A stretch of 64,000 nt of DNA. Source: Paeniglutamicibacter cryotolerans (GTDB taxonomy: Bacteria; Actinomycetota; Actinomycetes; Actinomycetales; Micrococcaceae). Below the pieces are notes generated by a model that was not told the DNA's origin, ran no database searches, and saw only the letters and a program-made list of their open reading frames with translations. A program made the position numbers and the translations under genes. This document shows, piece after piece, positions 1 through 6,729 of this stretch. The stretch is taken from the NCBI RefSeq assembly GCF_014190875.1, contig NZ_JACHVS010000001.1:2294001-2358000 (forward strand). Reading direction: 5' to 3'. Each line of letters starts with the position of its first letter. Position 1 is the stretch's first letter.

Positions 1-612
1 GGTGTCCTGAAACCTTCCATTCTCTGCCTTGCTGTCATCGCGCCAAGTCGGGGCATAGAGGACGACGTGTTCACCCGGCAAGATGCCCAGCGCCCCGCGT
101 ACTGTCTTACGCAGGGCGGAGGACGAATCCGAATTCAGGATGTCATTGCGGGGATATCCTGTTTCCAGGATTTCCCCTTCGTATCTGAACGCGGAACGGA
201 AGAGTGATGAACACTCCGGACTGGGCGATACCAGGTAGTCCCATTTGGAAACGTCCCTGATCATCCGCTGACGGTGCTTTGCTGCTCCGGAGTAGGTTGC
301 CTGGGTTTCGTCGAATCCGATCCGCTTTAGGGGCGTCCCGTGCCATGACTGTATGTACCTGACATTTCTTCCCTTGACTAGGTGCTTGGTCACGATGTCG
401 TTGGTGAAGAGGTAATCGCTGCGTAGGAGCTGCAAGAAGTAGGCTGGAGAATGCCGCCGCAGTGGAAGACAGTAGTCCGGAAGCGCGGCGCCATCGGACG
501 CCACCCAGTATTGCTTGATGTCCGGGCTCCTGAGGGCTAGTTGTTCCGAGACGGCTTTCGGACTATCGGCATAGCGTCCGCGCCAGCTTTCGAACATGGC
601 ACTGGGGCACAT
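1..612 (-). CDS. CDP-glycerol glycerophosphotransferase (TagB/TagF-like), C-terminus outside window
   Basis: The minus frame is open for 204 codons from ATG at 612 to the window edge, so the gene is partial. Family hallmarks are visible: SWHGTPLK near residue 100, GYPRNDIL near residue 162 and a stretch reading VVLYAPTWRDD near residue 190. TagB/TagF enzymes move glycerol phosphate from CDP-glycerol onto a lipid-linked acceptor in the cytoplasm, as in teichoic acid and some capsules. The start is supported by an AGGAG box about 10 nt upstream. That box sits immediately beyond the flippase stop codon, 15 bp away, so the two genes should be cotranscribed. The exact acceptor and polymer cannot be told from this fragment. 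A ribitol-phosphate or other polyol-phosphate transferase is possible. Confidence 0.85.
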   Translation of the reverse strand, partial: MCPSAMFESWRGRYADSPKAVSEQLALRSPDIKQYWVASDGAALPDYCLPLRRHSPAYFLQLLRSDYLFTNDIVTKHLVKGRNVRYIQSWHGTPLKRIGFDETQATYSGAAKHRQRMIRDVSKWDYLVSPSPECSSLFRSAFRYEGEILETGYPRNDILNSDSSSALRKTVRGALGILPGEHVVLYAPTWRDDSKAENGRFQDT

Positions 613-627
613 GGCTTGATGTCTCCT

Positions 628-2181
628 TCAGACTTGACGGGAAGCGGAACGTGGTCGGAGGTCCCTGAAGGAAGACAACTCCAGTGGACGGCGGCACAGC
701 CACAGGAAGCCGAGGTAGCAGAGGCACCCAACGGCGAAAGCCAGGAAAAACGGAAGCAGCTCATCGGTTCCGCTCAGGGCGACGGGGGCCAACGGAATGG
801 CGAAGCTAGTGATGGCGGAAACCGATACCAGCAGGGCGCCGCGGCTCCAGGGAGTGATGCCGAGCAGGGTGCGGACGCTGAGGAAGGTGAGGGTGTTGCG
901 CACGGCGATGGCCACCGCCCAGGCCATCGCAGCCCCTAGGATCTGGAAGGCCGGGATGAAAACTAAGCACAATCCAATGTTGAAGGCTAGGCCAATCAAC
1001 GAAATCCACAGGCTGACCGTGCTCTTTCCCGCCATCAGGAGCATGGTGTCCAGCGGGCCGGCAGCCGTCGCGAACATCATGGCTAATCCCATAACCAGGA
1101 CGACGGTTCGGGCCGAGGGATTGTCATACCCGTTCCCAAAGATCATCAGATAGTGATTGACCCCGATGATGGCAACGACGTATAGCGGCCACGCGACAGC
1201 CATGTTCCAAGACGTGGCTACTTTGAAAACACGTTCAGCCGTTGCAGCGGTTTCCAGGGCAAGTATCTGGCTGAAACGCGGTTGAAGTACCTGCTGGATG
1301 GCGTTGACACCGAATTGTCCCAGGGCAACGAATCTGGTGGCTGCCGTGTAGACGGCAGCTTGGGCCGGTCCAATGAGGGCTGCCACCAAGATGATGTCGG
1401 CACGCTGGATGATCGCCTGTGAAATACGGGCCACGGCGCGAGGCCAGGTGAAGGTCCAGAATTCGTGCCGAAGCTCAGGCACCGGAGTCGGAATGACGTC
1501 CATGGGAACTTGCCGATAGGGACGGAACACCTGATGGAACAGGAAGACCGATAGAAATGCTGAAAGTACGTAGGGAATTGCCCAGCTCGTCGCCAGCCAG
1601 AGCACCCCGCCACTGAACAGGGCCACCAGAAGTGCGCCTGCCGGTTGAAGAACGGGCCTGAGCAGCTTCTCGGACAACACGGTGCTCTTGAACGTTCCCA
1701 AGGCACGGGCAGCGGCCAGGCTGAAGTCACCGAGGGCCGCGATGGGCAACAGTGCCATCAAGACGATAGTCAACGTCGTGCCGGAATTGTTCCCCAAGCC
1801 GGTCAGTGAACTGATCGTGGGCGCGAAGATGATCCCTAGCAAGGCCAAAAGCAGGCTGCAGATCAGAACCGGGATCCGCGCGATCCGCACTACCGGGCCC
1901 ATGTCAGCCTGCCGGTTCATGGATTTGAAGCGGAGGAGGAACCGGGCTAATCCCGCATCCGTGCCCAATGAGGAAACGCTGAGGGCGATGAGGAAGATCG
2001 ATGTCGCGGAAAACAACATGCCGGCGGTGGTGGGATCGAAGGACTGGGTGACCACGACAATCAGGACGAAGTTAAGCACCGCTGCGATCGCTGCCCCGAG
2101 CATGTTGAGTGTCCCGCTGCGGGCAATTCCGGAAAGGTGTGAATGTAGAGGCGATTCCCTGGTACTAGGCATTCTTGCCAT
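628..2181 (-). CDS. Polysaccharide flippase (Wzx/MATE-like membrane protein)
   Basis: About 518 residues with 12-14 hydrophobic segments distributed along the whole length, the profile of the Wzx/oligosaccharide flippase branch of the MOP superfamily. Such proteins move undecaprenyl-linked repeat units across the membrane. The frame could start further upstream, but the ATG at 2181 gives a normal flippase N-terminus (a short basic stretch, then a first helix beginning SGTLNMLGAA). It overlaps the end of the chain-length gene by 17 bp, which implies translational coupling. ATGs at 2172 and 2193 are alternatives. Position between a Wzz-like protein and a TagF-like transferase supports export of a surface polymer. 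The substrate is unknown. Confidence 0.8.
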   Translation of the reverse strand: MARMPSTRESPLHSHLSGIARSGTLNMLGAAIAAVLNFVLIVVVTQSFDPTTAGMLFSATSIFLIALSVSSLGTDAGLARFLLRFKSMNRQADMGPVVRIARIPVLICSLLLALLGIIFAPTISSLTGLGNNSGTTLTIVLMALLPIAALGDFSLAAARALGTFKSTVLSEKLLRPVLQPAGALLVALFSGGVLWLATSWAIPYVLSAFLSVFLFHQVFRPYRQVPMDVIPTPVPELRHEFWTFTWPRAVARISQAIIQRADIILVAALIGPAQAAVYTAATRFVALGQFGVNAIQQVLQPRFSQILALETAATAERVFKVATSWNMAVAWPLYVVAIIGVNHYLMIFGNGYDNPSARTVVLVMGLAMMFATAAGPLDTMLLMAGKSTVSLWISLIGLAFNIGLCLVFIPAFQILGAAMAWAVAIAVRNTLTFLSVRTLLGITPWSRGALLVSVSAITSFAIPLAPVALSGTDELLPFFLAFAVGCLCYLGFLWLCRRPLELSSFRDLRPRSASRQV

Positions 2182-3757
2182 GGAATACCCCATTGCCGGA
2201 TGCGGTTTCTTCCATGGGGAACTTGTCCGGTGCTGGCTCCGAGGGAAGCAGGGGGCTCCGATGCGGCCGGCTGGGGTCAATCACGAGCAGGCCGATGAGT
2301 TCCGCGGCGAGTCCGGAGCAGATGTACTGGGCTGCCCTGATTTCAACATGACGGGTTGAACCCAACTCAACCTCCATCAGGACCGTCGGGACCGAAGCCA
2401 CCAGGGATTGGGCCAATGGCTGGGACAAATCGTTAGTCAAGACCACGACGACATCGACGGTGCGCTTGAAATCGGCCAGTAACTCATTAAGCCGTTGAGT
2501 GGGGATGCCTTCCTCGCTGTCCCGGGAAAACTTTCCCGGTCCCAGGATCTTCAAGAAGGGTCCCACAGCTTGGGCGACGTCGAACAAGGTCATGGTGCCA
2601 TCGAGGATCTCTCCCAGGCCGGGGGCCCCGGTTGCGGGTCCGCCGTGGATGTCGGTTTTCCCCGTGGTGTCCAGGATCAGTGTTTGGATTCTGGCTGTGG
2701 ACAGGGCCTCCGCCAGTGCCGCGGCGCATCGGGGTGATTCGGATTGCGGGCCAGCGGATGCCACCAAGGCCACGCGCTTGCCACCGCCCTGCATGAGAGC
2801 AAGCAGCTGGGACCTGAAAGCGACGAAGTCGGCGGCCTGGGCCGACCGTGAACGTGTGGCGCTGGAAGCTCCCCGAGAGACAGGCATGCTCGTGGGTGTA
2901 AGTGCCTTACAGTTGGCGCTGAAAACCTCCAGCTCGCCCTTCCTTTTGACTACGCGCCGACCCCGTGCCGAGAAAAGCATTAATGCAGCAGCCACTGCCA
3001 GACCTCCGACAAGGCCCGCAATGCCAAAAATTTCCGGTGTCCCAATGATCGGTGCCTGATCCAAGCTAGCAGGAGTGATCACCTGACCGGGGTCGATCCG
3101 CGTGGTGGCCAGAGCGCTCTCCCTGGCACCGAGCGCAGCGAGCTGACCTGCTCCGGCGTTTAGTCGAGCTTCGAGAACCGTCTTGTCTACGGCGCTTGTG
3201 CCCGAAGCTTTCAGTTGTTTGGTCAGCTCCGCCATCTGCTCGGTCAGCTGCTTTGTCTCTGTCTGGATGCCGGAAATCTGCCCATCGAGGTAGGACCTGG
3301 CACGAATGCTTCTGAAATCTAGGAAGGAGTCGGCAAAGGCCTGAGCACGCTCCAGGGCGGTTGCCTGGTTTCGGTGCTCGTAGCTGATTCCAATGAGCTG
3401 AGTGTTGGGCGGGACAGTCGTGCTCAGGCCCTGCAGCAGAGCCGCCGGTGTGCTGCTCGCCCCGGTTTTCTTGATCACCAGATCGGCTACCGCATCGGAT
3501 TTCAGAACCTGGGCCTCTGTGGTGAGGTTGATTAGTTGCTCGCCTCGGGAACTCGGATAGAAGGCGTTGCCCTCGAGCGGACTGATCAGAATCGTCGCTG
3601 AAGCGCTGTGATCCTGCGGGGCATGGCGCCCAGCAAGGAACCCGGCCGATGCGCCCGCCAACGCGAGCACCGCGGTAATTATCCAGAGTCGCTTTGACAC
3701 CATAAGAAGCAATGCCATGCGCGAACTCTGATCGTTTTTTACACCCAAGACCTGCAC
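2165..3757 (-). CDS. Wzz-type chain-length protein with degenerate BY-kinase-like domain
   Basis: 530 residues. A membrane helix near residues 24-43 is followed by an extracytoplasmic Wzz domain with a coiled-coil-prone stretch around 160-190, then a second helix near 238-258. This is the polysaccharide co-polymerase layout. The C-terminal ~200 residues resemble the P-loop fold of bacterial tyrosine kinases (VALVASAGP..., LILDTTGKTDI, VVVVLTNDL). The Walker A loop, however, lacks the GKS/T element and there is no tyrosine-rich tail, so it is probably catalytically dead. The start used is GTG at 3757. An ATG at 3719 is an alternative, and neither has a strong ribosome-binding site. First gene of the operon with the flippase and TagF-like genes. 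Confidence 0.75.
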   Translation of the reverse strand: MQVLGVKNDQSSRMALLLMVSKRLWIITAVLALAGASAGFLAGRHAPQDHSASATILISPLEGNAFYPSSRGEQLINLTTEAQVLKSDAVADLVIKKTGASSTPAALLQGLSTTVPPNTQLIGISYEHRNQATALERAQAFADSFLDFRSIRARSYLDGQISGIQTETKQLTEQMAELTKQLKASGTSAVDKTVLEARLNAGAGQLAALGARESALATTRIDPGQVITPASLDQAPIIGTPEIFGIAGLVGGLAVAAALMLFSARGRRVVKRKGELEVFSANCKALTPTSMPVSRGASSATRSRSAQAADFVAFRSQLLALMQGGGKRVALVASAGPQSESPRCAAALAEALSTARIQTLILDTTGKTDIHGGPATGAPGLGEILDGTMTLFDVAQAVGPFLKILGPGKFSRDSEEGIPTQRLNELLADFKRTVDVVVVLTNDLSQPLAQSLVASVPTVLMEVELGSTRHVEIRAAQYICSGLAAELIGLLVIDPSRPHRSPLLPSEPAPDKFPMEETASGNGVFHGKNA

Positions 3758-3771
3758 CCCATTGGTAATCC

Positions 3772-3823
3772 GACAGGTGATCCTGTCCCTGACCTTGAGA
3801 GCAATATACCGCTACTACCTGTC
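3772..3823. promoter_or_regulatory. Candidate operator in divergent promoter region
   Basis: Between the divergent chain-length and pssD genes, GACAGG and CCTGTC form a perfect 6-bp inverted repeat around TGAT (3772-3787). A third half-site, ACCTGTC, lies at 3817-3823. The arrangement suits a dimeric regulator controlling both directions. The regulator is not identifiable here. Confidence 0.35.
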
Positions 3824-3881
3824 ATGAAGTGGAACTTTCGCGGGAAAGATTCGTGCTCTGTCCGGATTCCTCCGTTATGGG

Positions 3882-3893
3882 TAGCCTAGGCAG
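3882..3893 (+). promoter_or_regulatory. Leaderless -10 box for pssD
   Basis: TAGCCT ends 6 nt before the pssD ATG and no Shine-Dalgarno sequence is present. This spacing would place transcription start at or next to the start codon. No convincing -35 element is seen. Confidence 0.45.
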
Positions 3894-4346
3894 ATGTCGA
3901 CACTATTATTCGTTGGTTCAAGTGGCGGCCATCTCGCACAGATGGTGAGCATGTCGGATTGGTGGAAGCAGCATGAAAGGTCTTGGGTCACTTTCGACAC
4001 ACCGGATGCGATATCCGCCCTTGACGGTGAAACGGTGATTTGGGCCTATCATCCAACGACCAGAAACGTCTGGAATGCGCTGCGGAATTTCGCTCTTGCC
4101 GTCAAGGTGCTGGTGCGCGACCGGCCCGATGTCGTGGTCAGTACCGGCGCCGGGGTTGCCCTTCCATTTTTCGTGACTGCCTGGCTGTTGCGCATACCCA
4201 GGGTCTATGTCGAGGTTTATGACCGGGTGGATTCCCGGACGTTGACCGGGAGACTCTGCCGGCCCATCTCGTCGTTGTTCTGTGTGCAGTGGGAGGAGCA
4301 GCTTGCCTGCTACCCCGGTGCCACGGTGATTGGACCACTCCTGTGA
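3894..4346 (+). CDS. PssD/Alg14-like glycosyltransferase membrane subunit
   Basis: 150 residues. The N-terminus has the glycine-rich SSGGHL motif of the Alg14/PssD family. A hydrophobic segment around 85-105 (VVVSTGAGVALPFFVTAWLL) and the VYVEVYDRVDS element follow. Alg14-type subunits anchor and activate a separate catalytic Alg13/PssE subunit that adds a sugar to a lipid-linked acceptor on the inner membrane face. The next gene is exactly that partner, and the two overlap by 4 bp (GTGA). Length is normal for the family. Convergent with the GT2 gene, with a hairpin terminator between. The donor sugar (glucuronate or N-acetylglucosamine in known members) cannot be inferred. Confidence 0.85.
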   Translation: MSTLLFVGSSGGHLAQMVSMSDWWKQHERSWVTFDTPDAISALDGETVIWAYHPTTRNVWNALRNFALAVKVLVRDRPDVVVSTGAGVALPFFVTAWLLRIPRVYVEVYDRVDSRTLTGRLCRPISSLFCVQWEEQLACYPGATVIGPLL

Positions 4347-4909
4347 CTCTGTGGCGGGGACCGATTCATGTGGTGGCCTTTGTTGGTACCGACCACCATC
4401 CCTTTAATCGGCTCGTTGAATCAGTAGATGCGTGGTTCAAGTCGGCACTGGAAACCAACCTTCAGATCACCTGCATGATTCAGTACGGAACCTCAACCCG
4501 ACCAGAAACTGCTCAGGGATCCGCCTATCTGGACCGGGCCGGGATCGAAAGCCAGCTGGGCTTGGCAGATATCATCGTGAGCCACGGTGGCCCGTCGACG
4601 ATTGTCGAGGTCCTGCGCAGCGGTAAGATCCCGATGGTCATGCCGCGTGATCCGAGCTTTGGTGAGCATGTTGACGGTCATCAGCAGCGGTTTGCTGCGC
4701 ATATGGCCAAACGCGGCCTCATCACCCCCATCAGGTCCGCCGGCGATTTGTTGGCTGCCTTCGATACGGCGATGGATGGCAGCCGCCCAGAAGTGATAGC
4801 GGATGCAGACTTTCCTGCACCCGCAGACAGTGCGATGAGGCTTGCCGGCCTCGTTGAAGGCCTGATCCGGGGCCGTGGTTCTAAGGGTAGGAACGTCTCC
4901 TCGCGTTAG
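4343..4909 (+). CDS. PssE/Alg13-like glycosyltransferase catalytic subunit
   Basis: 188 residues from GTG at 4343. This start overlaps the pssD stop as GTGA, typical of translational coupling, and puts the protein start immediately before the conserved IHVVAFVGTDHHPFNRLV segment. The C-terminal half has the family's nucleotide-sugar site, ADIIVSHGGPSTIVEVL (about 95-112) and MPRDPSFGEHVDGHQ. The latter matches the 'E-H-Q' element of glycosyltransferase 28 C-terminal domains. It should form a two-subunit enzyme with the preceding product at the cytoplasmic membrane and extend the repeat unit of the polysaccharide. Confidence 0.85.
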   Translation: MTLWRGPIHVVAFVGTDHHPFNRLVESVDAWFKSALETNLQITCMIQYGTSTRPETAQGSAYLDRAGIESQLGLADIIVSHGGPSTIVEVLRSGKIPMVMPRDPSFGEHVDGHQQRFAAHMAKRGLITPIRSAGDLLAAFDTAMDGSRPEVIADADFPAPADSAMRLAGLVEGLIRGRGSKGRNVSSR

Positions 4910-4929
4910 AGGTGGTGACAGATGGACCC

Positions 4930-5013
4930 AGATGTCACGTCCGCGCTGATGTGCCCAGCGCGGACGTGACATGTTGATTCAGATGCCACGTCCGCGCTGA
5001 TGGGCCCAGCGCA
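4930..5013. repeat. Direct repeat of GT2 3' end (offset 51 bp)
   Basis: The bases from 4930 to about 4962 match those from 4981 to about 5013 with two differences. The second copy is the coding end of the GT2 gene. The first copy forms the left arm, loop and start of the right arm of the terminator hairpin. Confidence 0.75.
4932..4972. terminator. Perfect 17-bp hairpin between convergent genes
   Basis: Arms at 4932-4948 (ATGTCACGTCCGCGCTG) and 4956-4972 are exact reverse complements around a 7-nt loop. The hairpin lies between the ends of the pssE and GT2 genes, so it should stop transcription from both sides. Its left half is a near copy of the 3' end of the GT2 gene 51 bp away. Confidence 0.8.
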
Positions 5014-5932
5014 GCAGACGTGCAGCCGAAACCAGGTGCAAGGCAACAGCTACCGCCAGATAAGCGCGTCGTTCGAGAACCGAAAGCCGGAGTGTCTGAA
5101 TGGCGCCATGTAATGCTTCTTTCCTCCGCCCCATGGCGGCAGCCGCAAACGAGCGTCGGCCCAGCAACCGGGCATGCCCCTTGGGATCAAGGCTCAGCAC
5201 TGCGTGCTTTTCCAACCCGTAGTCAATGGCGTCGATGATGATGTCCCAGCGCTGGGAGAATTGCGACCCGCCCCACCTGACCCGAACCAGCGGCTCGGTG
5301 GCAACGGCAATCGAACCGATCTGGACGGCACGCAGGATCCAGTCAAAATCCTCCCCATAGCTCCCGGGAAGATCTTCGTCCATCAGCCCAATCGGTCCCA
5401 TCAGGGCATCCCTCTTGACGATGACCGATGAGGGGTGGGCCTCCATGACCCGCCGCCGAACTAGGTTCTTGAGGGTCAGGTCATCGGACTTCGGTACCCT
5501 GACGGTCGAGTGCTTTCCGTAGTCGATGACGATGCCACTGACCGCTGTCAGGGCGGATCCCACGGAGAGCAGGCCCACCTGGACGCTGAGCTTGGTGGGC
5601 ATCCAAATGTCATCGTCGTCACAGAAGGCAACATATTCTCCTGCGGATTCGACGATGCCACTGTTCCTTGCCCCGGCAAGGCCGGGAGTGCGCCGATTGG
5701 AAACGACCCGGAGGCGACGTCTGTCCCCGGATACCTCAAGGGTTTGGTCGGGCTCAGTCTTGTCGAACACGACGATACATTCGATGGGCCCGGCATAGTC
5801 TTGATCCATGACTCCGGCGATGGCCAGACGCAAAAGCTCGGGTCTGTTGTGTGTTGCAATGACGACACTGACCAGAGCCGGCTCGGGTGATGATACAACG
5901 GACCTGATCGGTCCGGACATTTGTTCGGTCAT
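4979..5932 (-). CDS. Family 2 glycosyltransferase
   Basis: 317 residues. The N-terminal GT-A fold is clear: VSVVIATHNRPELLRLAI (about 20-38), a substrate stretch with GLAGARNSG, and the metal-binding acidic motif AFCDDDDIW near residue 107. Family 2 enzymes transfer sugars from nucleotide-sugars in the cytoplasm. The C-terminal third is amphipathic and may dock on the membrane. The ATG at 5932 overlaps the stop codon of the upstream CDP-alcohol transferase by 4 bp and has a GGGGAG ribosome site inside that gene. It therefore belongs to the polymerase/CDP-alcohol/GT2 operon. Donor and acceptor are unknown. Confidence 0.85.
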   Translation of the reverse strand: MTEQMSGPIRSVVSSPEPALVSVVIATHNRPELLRLAIAGVMDQDYAGPIECIVVFDKTEPDQTLEVSGDRRRLRVVSNRRTPGLAGARNSGIVESAGEYVAFCDDDDIWMPTKLSVQVGLLSVGSALTAVSGIVIDYGKHSTVRVPKSDDLTLKNLVRRRVMEAHPSSVIVKRDALMGPIGLMDEDLPGSYGEDFDWILRAVQIGSIAVATEPLVRVRWGGSQFSQRWDIIIDAIDYGLEKHAVLSLDPKGHARLLGRRSFAAAAMGRRKEALHGAIQTLRLSVLERRAYLAVAVALHLVSAARLLRWAHQRGRGI

Positions 5933-6678
5933 TTTTCTCCCCTAATGGTTCGTGTGTGATCGGCTTCTCCGGCAATGCGCCAGACACGGCGGAAATTGAC
6001 GACGCAAGCCAGTGAATAGAAGACAAGTGCGACGGTGATCCCCACTGCGGCCAACCGGTCGTTGGAAAACAGGGGAAGGACCCCCAAGGCAAGGGTTTCC
6101 ATCTCCACCGTGTACGGAACGGGATTCATTTGCATCTTCTTGCTCCACCGGACGTATGATCCGATGAGCGGAAGGTCGGTGGACCAGGCACGATTGGCGC
6201 CGCCGGTTCCCTGGGCATGGCGTTCGGCTAGCTGTTTGCGGTATTGCAGCAACCAGTTGAAGATCCCGAGGGCCACCAGAAGTCCGAACCCTATTGCGGG
6301 GGACAGGACGGAGACCACTACCAAGTGCCATGACAGTGCAGCGGAGCAGAGCAGGATACCGCTGACGTCCATGACAAGGTCGAGTGCTGCCCCGCGCTCA
6401 CTACTTGTACCCTGCGCCCTGGCGACCTTTCCATCTAGACAGTCGATAAAGAACCGTATGAGGAACAGGGCCCCGCCCAACGGAAGCAATCCCGTGAAGA
6501 GGCACAGTGCGGCGCCGAGCCCGGTAATCCCTGAGACAGCGGTGATCCTGTTGGGAGTGACCCAACCAAAACGGGAGAGCCAGCGGGCGGTGGGTACGGC
6601 CAGCGGATCGATCACCCATCTTGTGTAGATTTCCACGTAGGTCTTGTTTAGCCGTTGATCGTCAACGTCGTTTTCCAT
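5929..6678 (-). CDS. CDP-alcohol phosphatidyltransferase family protein
   Basis: 249 residues with about six hydrophobic segments. The catalytic signature D-x2-DG-x2-AR-x8-G-x3-D-x3-D is complete, at D79, D82, G83, A86, R87, G96, D100 and D104. These integral membrane enzymes displace CMP from a CDP-activated molecule with an alcohol, usually in phospholipid synthesis. Here the gene sits inside an exopolysaccharide operon, between polymerase and glycosyltransferase, so a role in making a polyol-phosphate or lipid anchor for the polymer is more likely than bulk phospholipid synthesis. That is inference. The start has an AGAGGAG box. The GT2 gene overlaps its end by 4 bp. Confidence 0.85.
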   Translation of the reverse strand: MENDVDDQRLNKTYVEIYTRWVIDPLAVPTARWLSRFGWVTPNRITAVSGITGLGAALCLFTGLLPLGGALFLIRFFIDCLDGKVARAQGTSSERGAALDLVMDVSGILLCSAALSWHLVVVSVLSPAIGFGLLVALGIFNWLLQYRKQLAERHAQGTGGANRAWSTDLPLIGSYVRWSKKMQMNPVPYTVEMETLALGVLPLFSNDRLAAVGITVALVFYSLACVVNFRRVWRIAGEADHTRTIRGEK

Positions 6679-6729
6679 TTGCTACTCCTCTTGGAATGCC
6701 CCGCAATAAGATGGAAGGAATATTTGAAA

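Noticed and set aside
4289..4342. Extended N-terminus for PssE
   Set aside because: The GTG at 4343 overlaps the pssD stop and begins right at the conserved domain. The upstream 18 codons lie inside pssD.
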